Assembly: GCA_963931865.1 (NCBI GenBank)
Contig: OZ007508.1
Span: 19,529,686-19,593,685, forward strand
From: Axinella damicornis
Lineage: Eukaryota; Porifera; Demospongiae; Axinellida; Axinellidae
Direction of reading: 5' to 3'
DNA length: 64,000 nt
The position numbers and the translations under genes were made by a program. Below are positions 1-23,070 of the stretch, one piece after another; the stretch's first letter is position 1, and the number at the start of each line of letters is the position of its first letter. Below the pieces are notes generated by a model. The model made no database searches. It was not told the origin of the DNA and worked only from the letters and a program-made list of their open reading frames with translations.

Positions 1-573
<573 letters not shown>

Positions 574-2046
574 CACCTTCCCTTGCTGATTGTTGTCATC
601 GCGATCACACTAGCCTGTGTCAAGGTGGTGCCCTTCACCTTTGCCTGGCTGGCGGTGGTCGGGACCCTCACTGCCTGGATCTATCTGCGCTTCTACCAGA
701 AGAAGGAACAGGACTCGAGGGGAGACATGGCAGAAAGCTTTGCCTTCGCCACCTTCTTTCCGGAGCCTATACAGTCAGTGGACGTAGTGGGTATTGGGAG
801 TCACAATGTTGGTACAGTCGGTAGATGTAGTGGGTATTGGGGGTCACAATGTCGGTAGACATAGTGGGTATTGGGGGGCACAATGTTGGTACAGTCGGTA
901 GACGTAGTGGGTATTGGGGGCACAATATTAGCAGTCAGTGGACATAGTGGTGCAATGCTGGGACAGTCAGTGGACGTAGTGAGTACCTGTATTGTGGGCG
1001 GTGGGTGAAATGTTGGTTGAGGCATCATGACATTCCTTACCAGCTGACATGGTAACGTACCGTTTGGGCTGTCCTTTGAAACACAAATGCAAAGTATGAA
1101 GCTAGATATGCTCTAGCCTTGTTCCCAGGCCGTGTTCCCTCTCACTGGCCACCCGTCACCAGACTCTCTCTCTCCCACACAGGCCCCCACTAGCCACACT
1201 CGGAGGCTTTCTCTTCCGTGTACTGGTGACCATCCGGGTGTGTTCCAAGACCGTGAGGACCTACAATGTCGCAGACCCTGACTCCAGCATCAAGCTCTCC
1301 CTGCCCGGGACAGACCCACTTCATGCCCAGAGAAGAAAGTCAGTGTGTGTGTGTGTTTGTGCTTTTGTTGTCTGTGAGTGTGTATGTTGCCAAAGTACAT
1401 ATCATAGAGCGGCAGCGTTTGACGTCACCGGTCATAAAACAGCCGAAATGCCCTCTGTTATCATAAGACTGCATGGCAAGAAACACGACCTTCCAATAAA
1501 AGAGCGGCTACATTGACGCGCTATGACGTCACAAAAACCATGTGACTGAGTACTTCCACATGGCAAAAGAACATGGTAACTGCGCTACAGCGACAGTTAA
1601 CACAGTAGTACTTCGTAAATTCCGAACTGCTTGCATTTCTAAGATCACTGTAGAAATTCCATTTGGATCTTGGATGCTGAACGGTGATAGGCAAATTTTG
1701 ATTGTCCTGCATTTGTATACGTTTATTACGTTAGTAGCTATTTCTGATGAGCTATTCTGTGAAATTCTCCTGCAGACAGCGGGCGCTGAAGGCTCTAGAT
1801 GAACGCATGAGCAAAGTAGAAATACCTCTCAGCAGCTGGGACGACCCGGGCAGCAGCAGCAGCCAGGACGAACTCTCCACCCCAACTCCATCGACCACCA
1901 TGGCACAGGGCACTCCCCATTTGGAAGCTGTTGTGGTGGAAAAACTCCCCTCCTCCTCCTCCTCCTCCTCTCATATGGACACCAAACTTAGTACATCTGG
2001 TAGCAGTGAAACTGTTGCAGCTGCTGTGAAGACCGAGTCAATATAA
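574..2046 (+). CDS. TMEM115: TMEM115 orthologue, 3' exons (5' end outside window)
   Basis: Three exons can be joined: 574-773, 1183-1338 and 1776-2046 (stop), with GT/AG borders and matching phases (2, then 2). The first encodes a hydrophobic membrane segment followed by YLRFYQ...GDMAESFAFATFFPEPIQ, the second includes CSKTVRTYNV and LSLPGTDPL, and the third opens with QRALKALDERM. This order matches the C-terminal half of metazoan TMEM115, a multi-pass Golgi membrane protein with a rhomboid-like fold that acts in Golgi-to-ER retrograde traffic. The last about 70 residues are a Ser/Thr-rich cytosolic tail, as in the family but without clear motifs. The N-terminal membrane segments must be encoded left of the window or left of the CA repeat. 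Intron 1 (774-1182) carries a minisatellite. I infer the function from the family; the family assignment itself is secure. Confidence 0.9.
774..990 (+). repeat. Minisatellite in TMEM115 intron
   Basis: About four to five degenerate copies of a roughly 45-bp unit built around GACGTAGTGGGTATTGGGGG and CACAATGTTGGTACAGTC. It begins exactly at the splice donor GTCAGT (774), so the donor motif CAGTCAGTGGACGTAGTG recurs inside the array (about 932-982). Confidence 0.75.
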
Positions 2047-2464
2047 AATGGTGTAATTCAGCATTTGGTAGGACACCCGTCATTGCAGGATGCACACACC
2101 ACTGATCGTGTTTATGTTTATTCACATGAACGAACAATGTTCATTTACAACCTTTTATGGGATGTCCACCTTTTCTGTGCAGAAATGTTAGCGACGTCAT
2201 TTTTGAAATTCCCGCGAAAATCGTCAAATTTACACGTGCCTAATTAGATCATGTATACAAGCCTGGCCTGGTTGTTCTGCATGCGCTGGCTAGCGAAATT
2301 GCAGACCTTGAGAAAAACAAGAAGGGGAAGTTGAGAAGAGCCACACACACTGCGAATCTTGTCTGGGCCCGGCCTAGCGCCTCGAGCTCTCTGCATATTT
2401 TGTGCCCCTCCCCCCGGGTCCGCGTCCCAACGTGCGATATAATCCGTCTGCACCCACTACTCAG
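2047..2464. other. Intergenic spacer between TMEM115 and the AKNA-box gene
   Basis: About 420 bp separate two genes on the same strand. It probably holds the TMEM115 3' UTR and the promoter or 5' exon of the next gene. A short open stretch around 2278-2345 (ALASEIADLEKNKKGKLRR) could be an upstream exon, but no convincing donor follows. The sequence CTACTCAG just before the ATG at 2465 could act as a splice acceptor, so the true start of the downstream gene may lie further upstream. Confidence 0.5.
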
Positions 2465-5400
2465 ATGTCCAGCGTCGGGGAGTTGCGCCAGGAGCTGCAG
2501 AGGGAGTCTCTCTCGCGACAGAGACAAGAGGAGCTAAACGCGAAACTGCAGGACGAATATGACCAACTGCTCAAGAAGCTAGCCGTGGCAGAACTACACA
2601 TCGACCGTCTCAGGCTGGACTCGTGTGTTGACGTTAGCAAGAGGTTCGTTATCTCACACGATGTGGAACAGCACGCCAGACTGAAGGACCAGCTTGGTAG
2701 TCGGCCTGACCCGTCCACCAGGGCCCATCCCGAGTCTGACCATCAGGTTCGGGTCATCAACACAGAGCTGCATGAAGATGGAACAGACAGCGACGAGGCG
2801 CAGTCCATTGAGGAGGTAAAAGTTGCTGTGAAGTCTCACTCAGGAGGATTGAGCTCTCAGGTGTCCCTCGACAATGCAAGTTCAAAACGCAGTACGGATG
2901 GACTGGAAGACTACTCCCAGATGTCGGACACGAGTATTGCAAATTGGGCTAGTGTTGAAAGTAACCAGATGGCTCACTTGTTTCAAGCCCACAACCTCCA
3001 GGAGCAGATTACAGCCCTGAAAGAGAGGATAAACCGCGGGGGGGTGTCGGTGAGTGAGATTGTGACATCGCTGGGGAAGATTCAAGAGGAGCACCAGATG
3101 TTGGTCAGGGACATATCTCGCTCAACCACAGATCTGGATGCCTTGAATAGAAAGTATGGGGGCAGAACGTCCAGGCACATTGTTCACAGCCAGGAAGCCG
3201 TTGGCAATGAGGTAAGCGTTGGATACCTTGCCTGTGTCATCTGACTTCCATCGTCTTGGGAGATCACACACCTGTTATTTCCTCCTCCAGCTGTCTGGTT
3301 TGGCTGAGCAGCTGAAGGAACTTGAGGAGCTGCTGCAAACTAAGGCCCAGGAGATGCTGCACTCCTCACCCCCCACATCATCAACACCTGTGACACCATC
3401 ATCGGCTAGAAGGTAAGGTCAGCGGTGCATGTGTGTGCATGTTGTGTGTGTGTGTAGTGTGTGCATGTGGTGTATGTGATATGTGCAGTGTGTTTATGTG
3501 CGTGTGAGTGTCTGGGCTGAGCGGAGCCAACTTCCATATTACCCCTCAGGTCAGATACCTCAACATCTGACGGTGAAGGAGGGGGTTTAACTGATGACTC
3601 CCTGGACTGTCCTAACCTCCCGTCAAAATACATCTGCAAGCATGGGGAAACCCACTCTCCTCTCACCAGCACCCCCCCACCGATATCCTCACAGCCTTCT
3701 GAACTCGACATTACTCTGTCAACCGTTGCAAGATGTGAAGGAATGGAAGCACAGAACACTTTGTCCGAGTTTAGTGATGCCTTTATTTCTGGTGACCTGT
3801 CTGGCCAGTCAAACCAGCTACTCCATCACTGGTCTTCACCCCCTGCACCTTGTGCTGGCGGTCGTGGGTCAACCTCTGCCCCTCGTAATGGCAATCATGG
3901 GTCACCCCCTGCCCCTAGTGATGGTGGTAGTGGGTCACCCCCTGTCCCTAGTGACGAGGGTGGTGGGTCCAGCAGGTCTACTCAGGGGGGAAGTAGTGGG
4001 AGGATGCACACTGCGGGAGTTGATTCTGCAACCTCGACCTACAGCAGCCTGCTCGTAGATAATGAACTTACGTCTCCTCCTCCTTCACAACCTACGAATC
4101 CCACCATCGCATCCTCCCACCCTCCACTGGCAGACTCACCTCCCCCTTCTCCCCTCCCTGTTGCTCCCCAGCTGCAAACCACACTCAGCGGGAACAACAG
4201 CGGAATAAGAGACATCCACTTGCCACCGCAGTCCCCACCCTACCACCACTACCCCCACCTTGACCACGCCTACCTGAAGGTCCCACCCACCAGCTCTCAC
4301 TACACCAATAGTGACGGAACATCTCTGCTACCACATGGCTTTGAATCAGGTACGAGTTCCGAAAATTCAGACTCGTGGGAACAATTAGTCCTGAAGGTTC
4401 TTTGGTATGATCCTAGTTTAGGCCCCCTCTCTAAACACTATTCAGAATATGAACACTATCTTAGTATCTACATACATAGCGGATGATAGAAAATGTAGAA
4501 CTATATGGCAGCGAATTTAGCATCTTGTTTGTACATCCTTGCCCCCCAGCCCCCTACCCATCCCGCCGCTCTCCTAGTGATTGGACGAGTCCTGGGGAGG
4601 CAGACAGTGGGTTTGCCGGCTCCGAGTTACCACAGAGGAAGCCAGACAGCATCTGTCCCCCGATGGTAGCCAGCTCGTACCAATCTATGGGGGAGAGTGG
4701 GGAGGAAGATGAGCAGAACGGCCTACCCTCACTTGCAAGGTAGGTGTTGTTAAGGTCAAACCAGCTGCAGGGTAGTGCTGGAACACTCTTGCCAAAGAAT
4801 TGTTTTTCAACTTCACACAATAATTTGTTTGAATGGTCTGGTTTCAGTATTGGCAGTATTTCATTGTCCCCCTTCCTCCTTTCCTTCCCTCCTCTCTTCC
4901 TCCTTTCCTTCCCTCCTCTCTTCCTCCTTTCCTTCCCTCCTCTCTTCCTCCTTTCCTTCCCTCCTCTCTTCCTCCTTTCCTTCCCTCCTCTCTTCCTCCT
5001 TTCCTTCCCTCCTCTCTTCCTCCTCCCCTCCCTCCCTTCCTCTTCCTCCTCCCCTCCCTTCCCTTCTCCTCCTCCACACAGTGGTGCTATTGACGCTCTG
5101 CGTGCTGAACTGGAGGACCTCAAACTTCAAATCCTCCACTCTCCAAAATTGCAAAGCGGTACCCCATACCAGCACTCCAGACACACTGGGACTCCATCCC
5201 CCCATTCCAGGAGGGGCACCCACAAAGAACCACTAACCTCTATGAAGACTACTACAGGCCTGCACACAGGGTGGAAACCTAGGGACAAACACACACTTCA
5301 AACTGCCTTCTCAGAACAAACAGCACCCTCCACTCTGAACGAGGCTACTGGCACATTTGCTGGTGGTTCTGTCTCATGGCAGCCCCCTACAAGGCCGTCC

Positions 5401-7073
5401 CACCATGGCACTCAGGCCAACCACTTACTGCAGTCAACCACTCCCTTGTCTCCACTAGCACATCGGAGAAGATTGAGTACACCCATGCCTTCTCTGCACA
5501 TGCCTTCTACAGTAGGAAGAGTGAACTTGGAGGAGGATGAAAGTAGGCAAAAACCGTCCCGTGGACACACTCCAACCAATTCTGAGACCTGTAGCAGTGT
5601 GTGTGGTTCTCACAGAGGTCATGATCGCTGGGTCTGTTCCAAGTGTGAGGGCGGGGGCGCTGGGGGCAATGGAGTGACCAGCCGCCTGCAGGGACAGACG
5701 CACAGGAGCAAGAGGAAAAGAGGTGCACAGGTGACGTTTGTTCAACAGGAGAGAGGAGAAATTATGGAGCACAAGAAGAGGTATCGGATGTCTGGACAGA
5801 AGGTTCTTCCGTATCGCACTCAGCATCTCCCCCACAGCTCAGACTCCGATGGCAGCAGTGACTTTGACAGCTATCAACAGGGTGCAAAGGAATACCGGCC
5901 ACATCTGGTTAGGGAGTCCAGGTTCCAACCATCTGTGCTGTTAGGCCAACAAGCAGTCCCCACTTCCACTCCTGCCATTTTCAACAGGTTCCAACCATCT
6001 GTGCAGTTAAGCCAACGACCCTTCACCACTTCCATTCCATCCACATTCCAACCATCTGTGCAGTTAAGCCAACGACCCTTCACCACTTCCATTCCATCCA
6101 CATTCCAGCCATCTGTGCTGTTAAGCCAACGACCCTTCATCACGTCCACTCCGTCCACATTCCAACCATCTGTGTTGCTAGGGCAACGACCAGTTGCCAC
6201 TTCCACTCCGGCCAATTTGAACAAGCACAGATCTACCCACTACCGTGAGCATTTCGGCTCTTCCGTCAGACATCCTGAGCCGCATTCGTCTCGAAGGGGG
6301 AATATTTCTGGTGCCACTCCACACAGAAAGTGGAGCAGTTACAGAGAGAGGGTTCCACGTGGGCGTCGTTCAGATGTGTGTCACATTATGGTGCCTACTG
6401 AGCATGAGTCCAGTAGCGAGGATGACCAGGAAGTAGGACGTAGATCACCCGGACAGTACTATGTTGTCAAAAAGCCAAAGGGAGAAGACTACCACGCGGG
6501 ATCTGTAGCTACACGTACCCCTAAATCAAGCCAGCTCAAGTTGCTTCACAAGTCCTCTGCTCCTGTGCATGAAGAAGTTTATTTTTCTGATCCTGCTGTT
6601 TTCGGTGTAGAGAGAAGGAGGAATGGGGTCGTTGTCATGACGCCAAGGCCAGTGGAGGGAGTTTACCTGGTGGAGGGAGGACACGGCAGCGTTAGTGAGG
6701 TTGAGGTGAGTGTCTTTTAACAACCAGTGACGATGTGACTTTCAACTTCATGGGATAGAGGGAGATGGGTGAGTATCAGTCAGTGTGCATGGCTGTCTTC
6801 ATTTTGATGTAGAAGCATTGGCTTGGTACCAGGTGCCATTTCGAATAGATGTGGAAAACCCCCCACTCATTTGTAGTATCCTGTTTTCTACACAAAATTA
6901 TGAATGCAGTTCTAAACACATGCATACAATGCTATCTTTAATACCACAATGCACAGGCCGTTGAAGCCACACCCCTGGATCTTGGTGATGCGTGCCGACT
7001 GGCTCGGCAGCTGAACAGACGGTCCAAGCGAGTACACAGGACGCTACAGATGGAACTGAGCAGTCTCTACTGA
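2465..7073 (+). CDS. AKNA-box coiled-coil protein (AKNA-like)
   Basis: Six exons join in phase to about 1,199 aa: 2465-3211, 3291-3412, 3550-4349, 4550-4739, 5082-6705 and 6957-7073. All have GT/AG borders. Residues about 5-60 form a coiled coil (LRQELQRESLSRQRQEEL) ending in AVAELHIDRLRLD, which resembles the AKNA domain signature ahead of 'IDxLRL'. A second coiled coil follows near residues 165-275. The middle is long, Ser/Pro/His-rich and probably disordered. It includes five copies of a 19-22-residue repeat (FQPSVQLSQRPFTTSIPST type). The last exon encodes a basic helix (RLARQLNRRSKRVHRTLQ) ending at TGA 7071-7073. Vertebrate AKNA acts at centrosomal subdistal appendages in microtubule nucleation; the role here is inferred. 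The start codon is uncertain because an upstream 5' exon is possible. It could instead be another AKNA-domain paralogue such as AKNAD1. Confidence 0.75.
4868..5080 (+). repeat. 24-bp polypyrimidine minisatellite ending at a splice acceptor
   Basis: Tandem copies of a 24-bp unit (TCCTTTCCTTCCCTCCTCTC plus TTCC) fill the end of the intron before the large exon of the AKNA-like gene. The array itself supplies the polypyrimidine tract of the acceptor CACACAG at 5075-5081. Its open frames on both strands are low-complexity artefacts. Confidence 0.85.
5922..6225 (+). repeat. In-frame coding repeat in the AKNA-like gene
   Basis: Five tandem coding units of about 57-66 bp encode FQPSV(L/Q)L(S/G)Q(R/Q)xxxTSxP followed by a short variable end. 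Two middle copies are nearly identical, which points to recent duplication within the exon. Confidence 0.85.
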
Positions 7074-8643
7074 CCACCGAACGTGACATTTAGCACATTT
7101 TTCATTTTCAGTTGGACCAGCAATGTTGTTATCGGGCGCCGGCATATGAACGACAGTCAGTTCTTTCCTCACAACTTTCACTCAGTGCGTGACACACTTA
7201 TAGCTTCTCTCACTCCCATCCAACCATTTGTTGCTTGAGTACAAAAGTTCATGCGTAACTGCACATGAGCACAGGAGTCCGTCAGCCTCGGTTCTAGGCT
7301 CTCTCCTCAAAGAGGGCCTGGGGCCGAGGTAAGGAATCCATTAGCCTGTTGAAGGGCTATGCTGGCCACTGACTGTGGTGTGAGTTGAGTGGCATAACTC
7401 AATGTCATTACACAATATGAACCACCACACACAACCTATGGGATGTTGGTGATGCTCCCTGTGTAATACGTAAGTGTCACTCCTCATATCTTGACTCCTG
7501 CTGTAATAGGATACTGGTACGTGATCATGAGCTTGTTCCCACCAATCAAAATCAACTATTCCATGAATGTGATGTGCACTCTTACCTGCTTGTTCCCAGG
7601 CCATCCTGGGAATGAGGCCATCCTGGGAATGAGGCCATGCAGCTGACTACTGATCAGAAGCTGAAGGCCTAGGAATGCTGCTACTCGTGTGCAACATTAA
7701 TTCCGGATTTGCAACTTAGAAGATCAGGAAATAGCTGCGTTGGTCTACGCACACATAGAGGAAATACCTATGATATTACATTCTGTATCCTCTGATGGTG
7801 TATATGACATCATAATTACCACAATTGCGTAATCCCATACAAGTTCAAAGTGCCTACTCACTATAGTGCACTGCTACTCAATACCCTAATCCAGGCCTTA
7901 GTCTTGGAACCACACTCCCAACTGGGAGTCTAGTTCCGAGACTATATCCAGGCCTGTGACGTATGCCACTGCAGTACCACCATGTGGTTCAATACAGCCA
8001 GACATCAAATGATGGCCTGCATGCATGGTTTGCATTCATAGTCATCATGTTACACAGAGTGATGTCATAATTAGATAATGGACCCTGGTATCTGTACATG
8101 GTCAGAGGGCAGTAGCCACCAGTCAGAGGGCAGTAGCCACCTGTTGTGGATTAAAATGAGGTGATATTCCAATCAGTTTACTTCCCCTATTCTGCAGCTA
8201 GGCTTCTGGGGAAAGTGCATGTGTAGCAGCTAGCTTCCCCAAGCAGAAGCCACCTTAGGATCAGTATGGAATGACACAATATTTCACAGTGGTGAAGAAA
8301 TCTGATTTTCAGGATAAGCAAGTTTTGGCTGGGTCACACATAGTTTAGCATACACACAACAACAAAAGCAATTATACACCATAGTCCAACACATTACTGC
8401 AACTGTACACTTTATACACTGTATCACAAGTGCCATTTAGTTTAAAAATAGACGCAACCATAAAAGGGAATGACATTGTAATACATCATGTCCACCTGCA
8501 AGTGAATGCCAATATAGTGCCAGGAGTATTCTAATTATAAGAGATGTATGTAAAATTGAAAAAAGAAAGAGACAACCTGCTGTTAAAAGTATGCACACCA
8601 TATATAAATAATGGATACCTTGATTCATAGTATGTGTACAATA
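7074..8643. other. Intergenic region with short palindromes; no gene seen
   Basis: This is 3' flank of the AKNA-like gene and 3' flank of the minus-strand exon at 8644. It holds three members of the dispersed short-palindrome family (about 7284-7329, 7591-7638, 7890-7945) and a short direct repeat at 8100-8140. I see no coding exon in it. Confidence 0.6.
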
Positions 8644-9055
8644 CTACAATGACTTGGCAAATCTGGCGACGCTGGTGGAGCTGGGGTCAGGGAAACTGTC
8701 CTGCTGTTGTTCATGGTACGATGAAAAGAACTGCTGCATAAAGTTGTGTCGAGCGAGCACATGGAGATCTGAAGTATAGTTGCCTCCGGAGCTGTGACTT
8801 CGGCCCATTCCAGTGGGAGATTGTAGAGATGGATCCATGTGGGGAGACGTTGGGTGCACTAGCGGCTCCTGGGCTATGTAGTTGTGGAACAAGGTATTCG
8901 ACAGTGATTCCATTTCGTTGTCCACTGGATCAGCCGAACCACAGTCCATGGAGTCGATGGAGTCCATCCTGTAGTCTCCACAGTCCATCATCTGAACAGA
9001 GTCTACGCTCTGAGTGGAGGACATGGGTGGGCGGGCAGAGACGGTGGGGTAGTGG
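8644..9055 (-). CDS. C-terminal exon of an unidentified protein (5' end lost in gap)
   Basis: A minus-strand open frame ends at TAA-type stop 8644 and stays open upstream through 9025-9055 into the N gap, so the ATG at 9024 is probably internal. The visible 130-odd residues are rich in Ser, Asp, Met and Gln (QMMDCGDYRMDSIDSMDC near the start, LARHNFMQQFFSSYHEQQQD near the end). The composition looks like a real protein tail, for example a transcription-factor activation region, but I recognise no family. No partner exons are visible between the gap and the PKN 3' end, so they may lie in the gap. The reading could also be fortuitous. Confidence 0.4.
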
Positions 9056-9255
9056 NNNNNNNNNNNNNNNNNNNNNNNNNNNNNNNNNNNNNNNNNNNNN
9101 NNNNNNNNNNNNNNNNNNNNNNNNNNNNNNNNNNNNNNNNNNNNNNNNNNNNNNNNNNNNNNNNNNNNNNNNNNNNNNNNNNNNNNNNNNNNNNNNNNNN
9201 NNNNNNNNNNNNNNNNNNNNNNNNNNNNNNNNNNNNNNNNNNNNNNNNNNNNNNN
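9056..9255. other. Assembly gap (200 N)
   Basis: Exactly 200 N, which is a usual placeholder for a gap of unknown size. Open frames crossing it have no meaning. Confidence 0.99.
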
Positions 9256-10851
9256 ATAAACTTCTCACCCTGTGAGTTAAACCCAATGCACCCGTACCCT
9301 GTAGCAGCCAAATGAGCCTGGAGAATACCCATAAGCCTTTATTATATATATAGGAGGTTTACTATTAGGCGTACTTCGTACATGCCCTTGTTCCCAGGTC
9401 TGATATGGGGCGTAGAGCAATAATAATGACAGAAATGGCAGTTAAAATTATTTTTGGATGGTGTTACTGCAGCAGCAGGGTGGGGTTACTGGGAAGGCGT
9501 GGTGGGTACCGGTAGTGGGCACATATATTGTTACTGGCAGCAGGGTGGGCCAGGGGTTACTGGGAGGGTGCGGTGGGTGGGCAGCACCAGGGTGGGCCAG
9601 GGGTTACTGGGAGGGTGCGGTGGGTGGGCAGCACCAGGGTGGACCAGGGGTTACTGGGAGGGTGCGGTGGGTGGGCAGCACCAGGGTGGGCCAGGGGTTA
9701 CTGGGAGGGTGCGGTGGGTGGGCAGCACCAGGGTGGACCAGGGGTTACTGGGAGGGTGCGGTGGATGGGCAGCACCAGGGTGGACCAGGGGTTACTGGGA
9801 GGGTGCGGTGGCTGGCAGCACCAGGGTGGACCAGGGGTTACTGGGAGGGTGCGGTGGATGGGCAGCACCAGGGTGGGCCGGGGCCGGGTTACTGGGAGGG
9901 TGCGGTGGATGGGCAGCACCAGGGTGGACCAGGGGTTACTGGGAGGGTGCGGTGGATGGGCAGCACCAGGGTGGACCAGGGGTTACTGGGAGGGTGCGGT
10001 GGCTGGCAGCACCAGGGTGGGCTGGGGGTTACTGGGAGGGTGCGGTGGGTGGGCAGCACCAGGGTGGACCAGGGGTTACTGGGAGGGTGCGGTGGCTGGC
10101 AGCACCAGGGTGGGCTGGGGGTTACTGGGAGGGTGCGGTGGATGGGCAGCACCAGGGTGGGCCGGGGCCGGGTTACTGGGAGGGTGCGGTGGGTGGGCAC
10201 ATGCATGTACAGCAGCTGCATAGTTTGTTATCAGCAGCAGGGTGGCCGGGGGTTACTGGGCTCGAGGGGCGGTGGGTAGGCAGTCAGCACAATGTCCTGT
10301 TTCTGTATTTCAAACAGATAACTAGAACTTTCCTAGGCCCCTCCCAGCTGGCCTGGTTTCTGTGGCTTGCAGACTGCATGCAAGAGACGAAAAGCCAGGC
10401 AAGGGCATGGGACACCCATGTGCTCCAATTTGTAGCAAGACTCAAGCCATACTATACAGTAGTAGCAACAGAAATGGCACTGCCAAAAATCAAATGCACA
10501 TTCAAAACTTACAATAGATAATACTGATAAGAGCAGCAGACAAACAAATGGGACAACACGCATGCCATCCTCATTCACACATACAGTAATTTCTGTACAT
10601 AAAATTCTAATCTGAACAATAATTGCTATGTTAATGGAGTGTCTTTGACGGTGATACACAAACAGGCGGTAAAATGCCTATTGCACAACAAATTACAGTA
10701 TCTAAACAGTAGAAAAGTGGTGAGTGTTATATCAAAAATGCACCGTCCAGTTCAGATCTGTGTCATTGTCATATTTCCCCTCTCCCACAGATAAACCATT
10801 TCCACTGATTCTATAGCTAAAGTTAGAATGATTTTGGTGGGGAAATTTGCT
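9256..10851. repeat. 47-bp GC-rich minisatellite (9540-10200) and PKN 3' flank
   Basis: About 13-14 copies of a 47-bp unit (GGTTACTGGGAGGGTGCGGT and GGGCAGCACCAGGGTGG as its core) run from about 9540 to 10200, with degenerate copies at both ends. Since 47 is not a multiple of 3 and the unit has no stops, long open frames occur in every plus-strand frame; they are not genes. 10300-10851 is probably the 3' UTR and flank of PKN; I see nothing else in it. Confidence 0.85.
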
Positions 10852-21421
<10,570 letters not shown>

Positions 21422-22423
21422 GTTGGAAGTTGTTTATGAAGTCAGGAGGGCCTCCGGTGTCCCTCCGCTGAGTTCCTAGTGGGCTGACTGTAGTAGCCGG
21501 ATTTGCTTGTTACTCAAATGGTTCTGTGTTGGAGATTGTGCACGTAGAGTCCACTTGACTACAATGTTGCCTGCAGGAATTGAGAATGATGGATATCACA
21601 GGGGAAGCTGACATACCACACACACAGACACACACACACATTCCCTATAGTGAACTGCAATTCCTCCAACAGGAGTCAACAGACGTGTGTCCTGTACCCT
21701 GACATGAATATGACCAGTGTGGGCAACATTCCAGACTGGTTGTGTACAGCTGGGCTCACCACAGGCATGTGACACCCCAATACCATATAAGGACACAACA
21801 CTTGAAGTTGGTAATCTTTGTTGCCATAGCGGCGACTACTGACCAAACAAGAATGGAGCAGTTGGCAAGCATTTGGTACCATGCTGGTACCAGCTTCATC
21901 ACCGCAACCATGAGCAAGGTTCATCACCGCAACCATGAGCAAGGTTCATCACCGCAACCATGAGCAAGGTTGCAGGAATGGACCAAGGTCAGATCATTGA
22001 ATGAAGGAGGTAGAACGGAACAGGGCAAAACAGAATGGAACACCTGACTATATAACCACCCCCTTACTAATATTCTATTGCTGACGGATGCCTGACCAAT
22101 GAGGATCAGGAATGGGTAGGTTGCATGCACAGTTACGAGGGCCCCTAGTCTCGTTCCCAGACCCTCTCAGATGAGGGTCCAGGAACGAGACTAAAGGGCC
22201 CCCAGTGCAAAAAAGGATGGGCACATTGCTGTACCTATTCTTGTGGTAATCCTATATCTATTGCCCTGATTGTGCTGGTGTATCTATTGCCCTGATTGTG
22301 CTGGTTTTCTTGCTAGGGTTTCACAGCTCTGACCACTAAAGTTAGTTCTGTTCTCATAAGGCTTGGCTCGCTCCAGTCAAAACCACCGCACAGCCAACAC
22401 TGACAGAAGTACAGTAGGACAAT
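21422..22423. other. PKN promoter region and flank
   Basis: Upstream flank of PKN. It contains three copies of a 25-bp repeat (AAGGTTCATCACCGCAACCA plus TGAGC, about 21893-21970) and a dispersed palindrome at 22145-22197 (CTAGTCTCGTTCCCAGACCC and AGGAACGAGACTA). No TATA box stands out. A possible divergent first exon begins at 22424. Confidence 0.45.
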
Positions 22424-22525
22424 ATGGCGGCAGCTGGCTCCACTGACAAAGACATTGCTGTACGTCTCACCCAATTGTACACATTGGGGCAAGCGGATGC
22501 TGTTGTATGTCTGCCTACGAAACAG
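22424..22525 (+). CDS. Possible first exon of an unidentified gene
   Basis: ATG in good context (CAATATGGCGG) opens a 34-codon frame (MAAAGSTDKDIAVRLTQLYT at its start, CLPTKQ at its end) that stops exactly at a donor CAG|GTACAC in phase 0. It would be divergent from PKN, about 1 kb away. I found no partner exon downstream and recognise no family, so it could be a chance reading or a non-coding transcript. Confidence 0.25.
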
Positions 22526-22724
22526 GTACACTAACAATACGCAGTTTGATCATTGCATCACCCCTTTGTAAATGAACAGTACATCCAAACCTCAAACTTC
22601 GGGGGTAGGGATGGAGGAGAGACCCCCCCCCCCCCCCCACCACAACCACCAGCAATCAGAGTAAAGTCAGAAAAGTTATAAAGAATGCTGGTATGGGCCC
22701 AGGGTGAAATATCCTAGTCATACC

Positions 22725-23070
22725 TTAATGTCACTCTTATTTGCGGGTATTAAATTTAGTGAATTTTAGCGAATTTGAAAAAATTGCTAAATTTTGATCC
22801 CGCAAACAATAGCATGTGACGTCACATACGTGTGCATTAATTGGAACGAGTCACAAGCTAGCCACCTACGAAGCGATCTGCGAAGGTAGTCCTACCTGTT
22901 GCACTAGCCTTTAATTCCCAGCAAACTGAGCCGTGCTGAACAGCGTGATTGCGTCTTGAACGGATTAGTTGCCACAGCTCTGGTGAGTTAAAACGCTAAA
23001 ATTAATACTCGCCAAATCCGCTGCATGGCCAATTCGCTAAAATTAGTACCCGCAAATAATAGTGACCTTA
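22725..23070. mobile_element. MITE with about 40-bp inverted ends, CTTAA flanks
   Basis: The left end TGTCACTCTTATTTGCGGGT and right end ACCCGCAAATAATAGTGAC are inverted repeats, with extended similarity through TTTAGCGAATT. Both sides are flanked by CTTAA, consistent with a TTAA target, as used by piggyBac-type elements. The interior shares a block with positions 88-123. No coding capacity is visible. Confidence 0.75.

Noticed and set aside
8829..9332. Open frames running across the N gap
   Set aside because: They translate N as unknown residues and have no coding meaning.
9454..10521. Long plus-strand frames with Gly/Trp-rich repeats
   Set aside because: A stop-free 47-bp minisatellite keeps all three frames open; there is no start context, splice support or homology.
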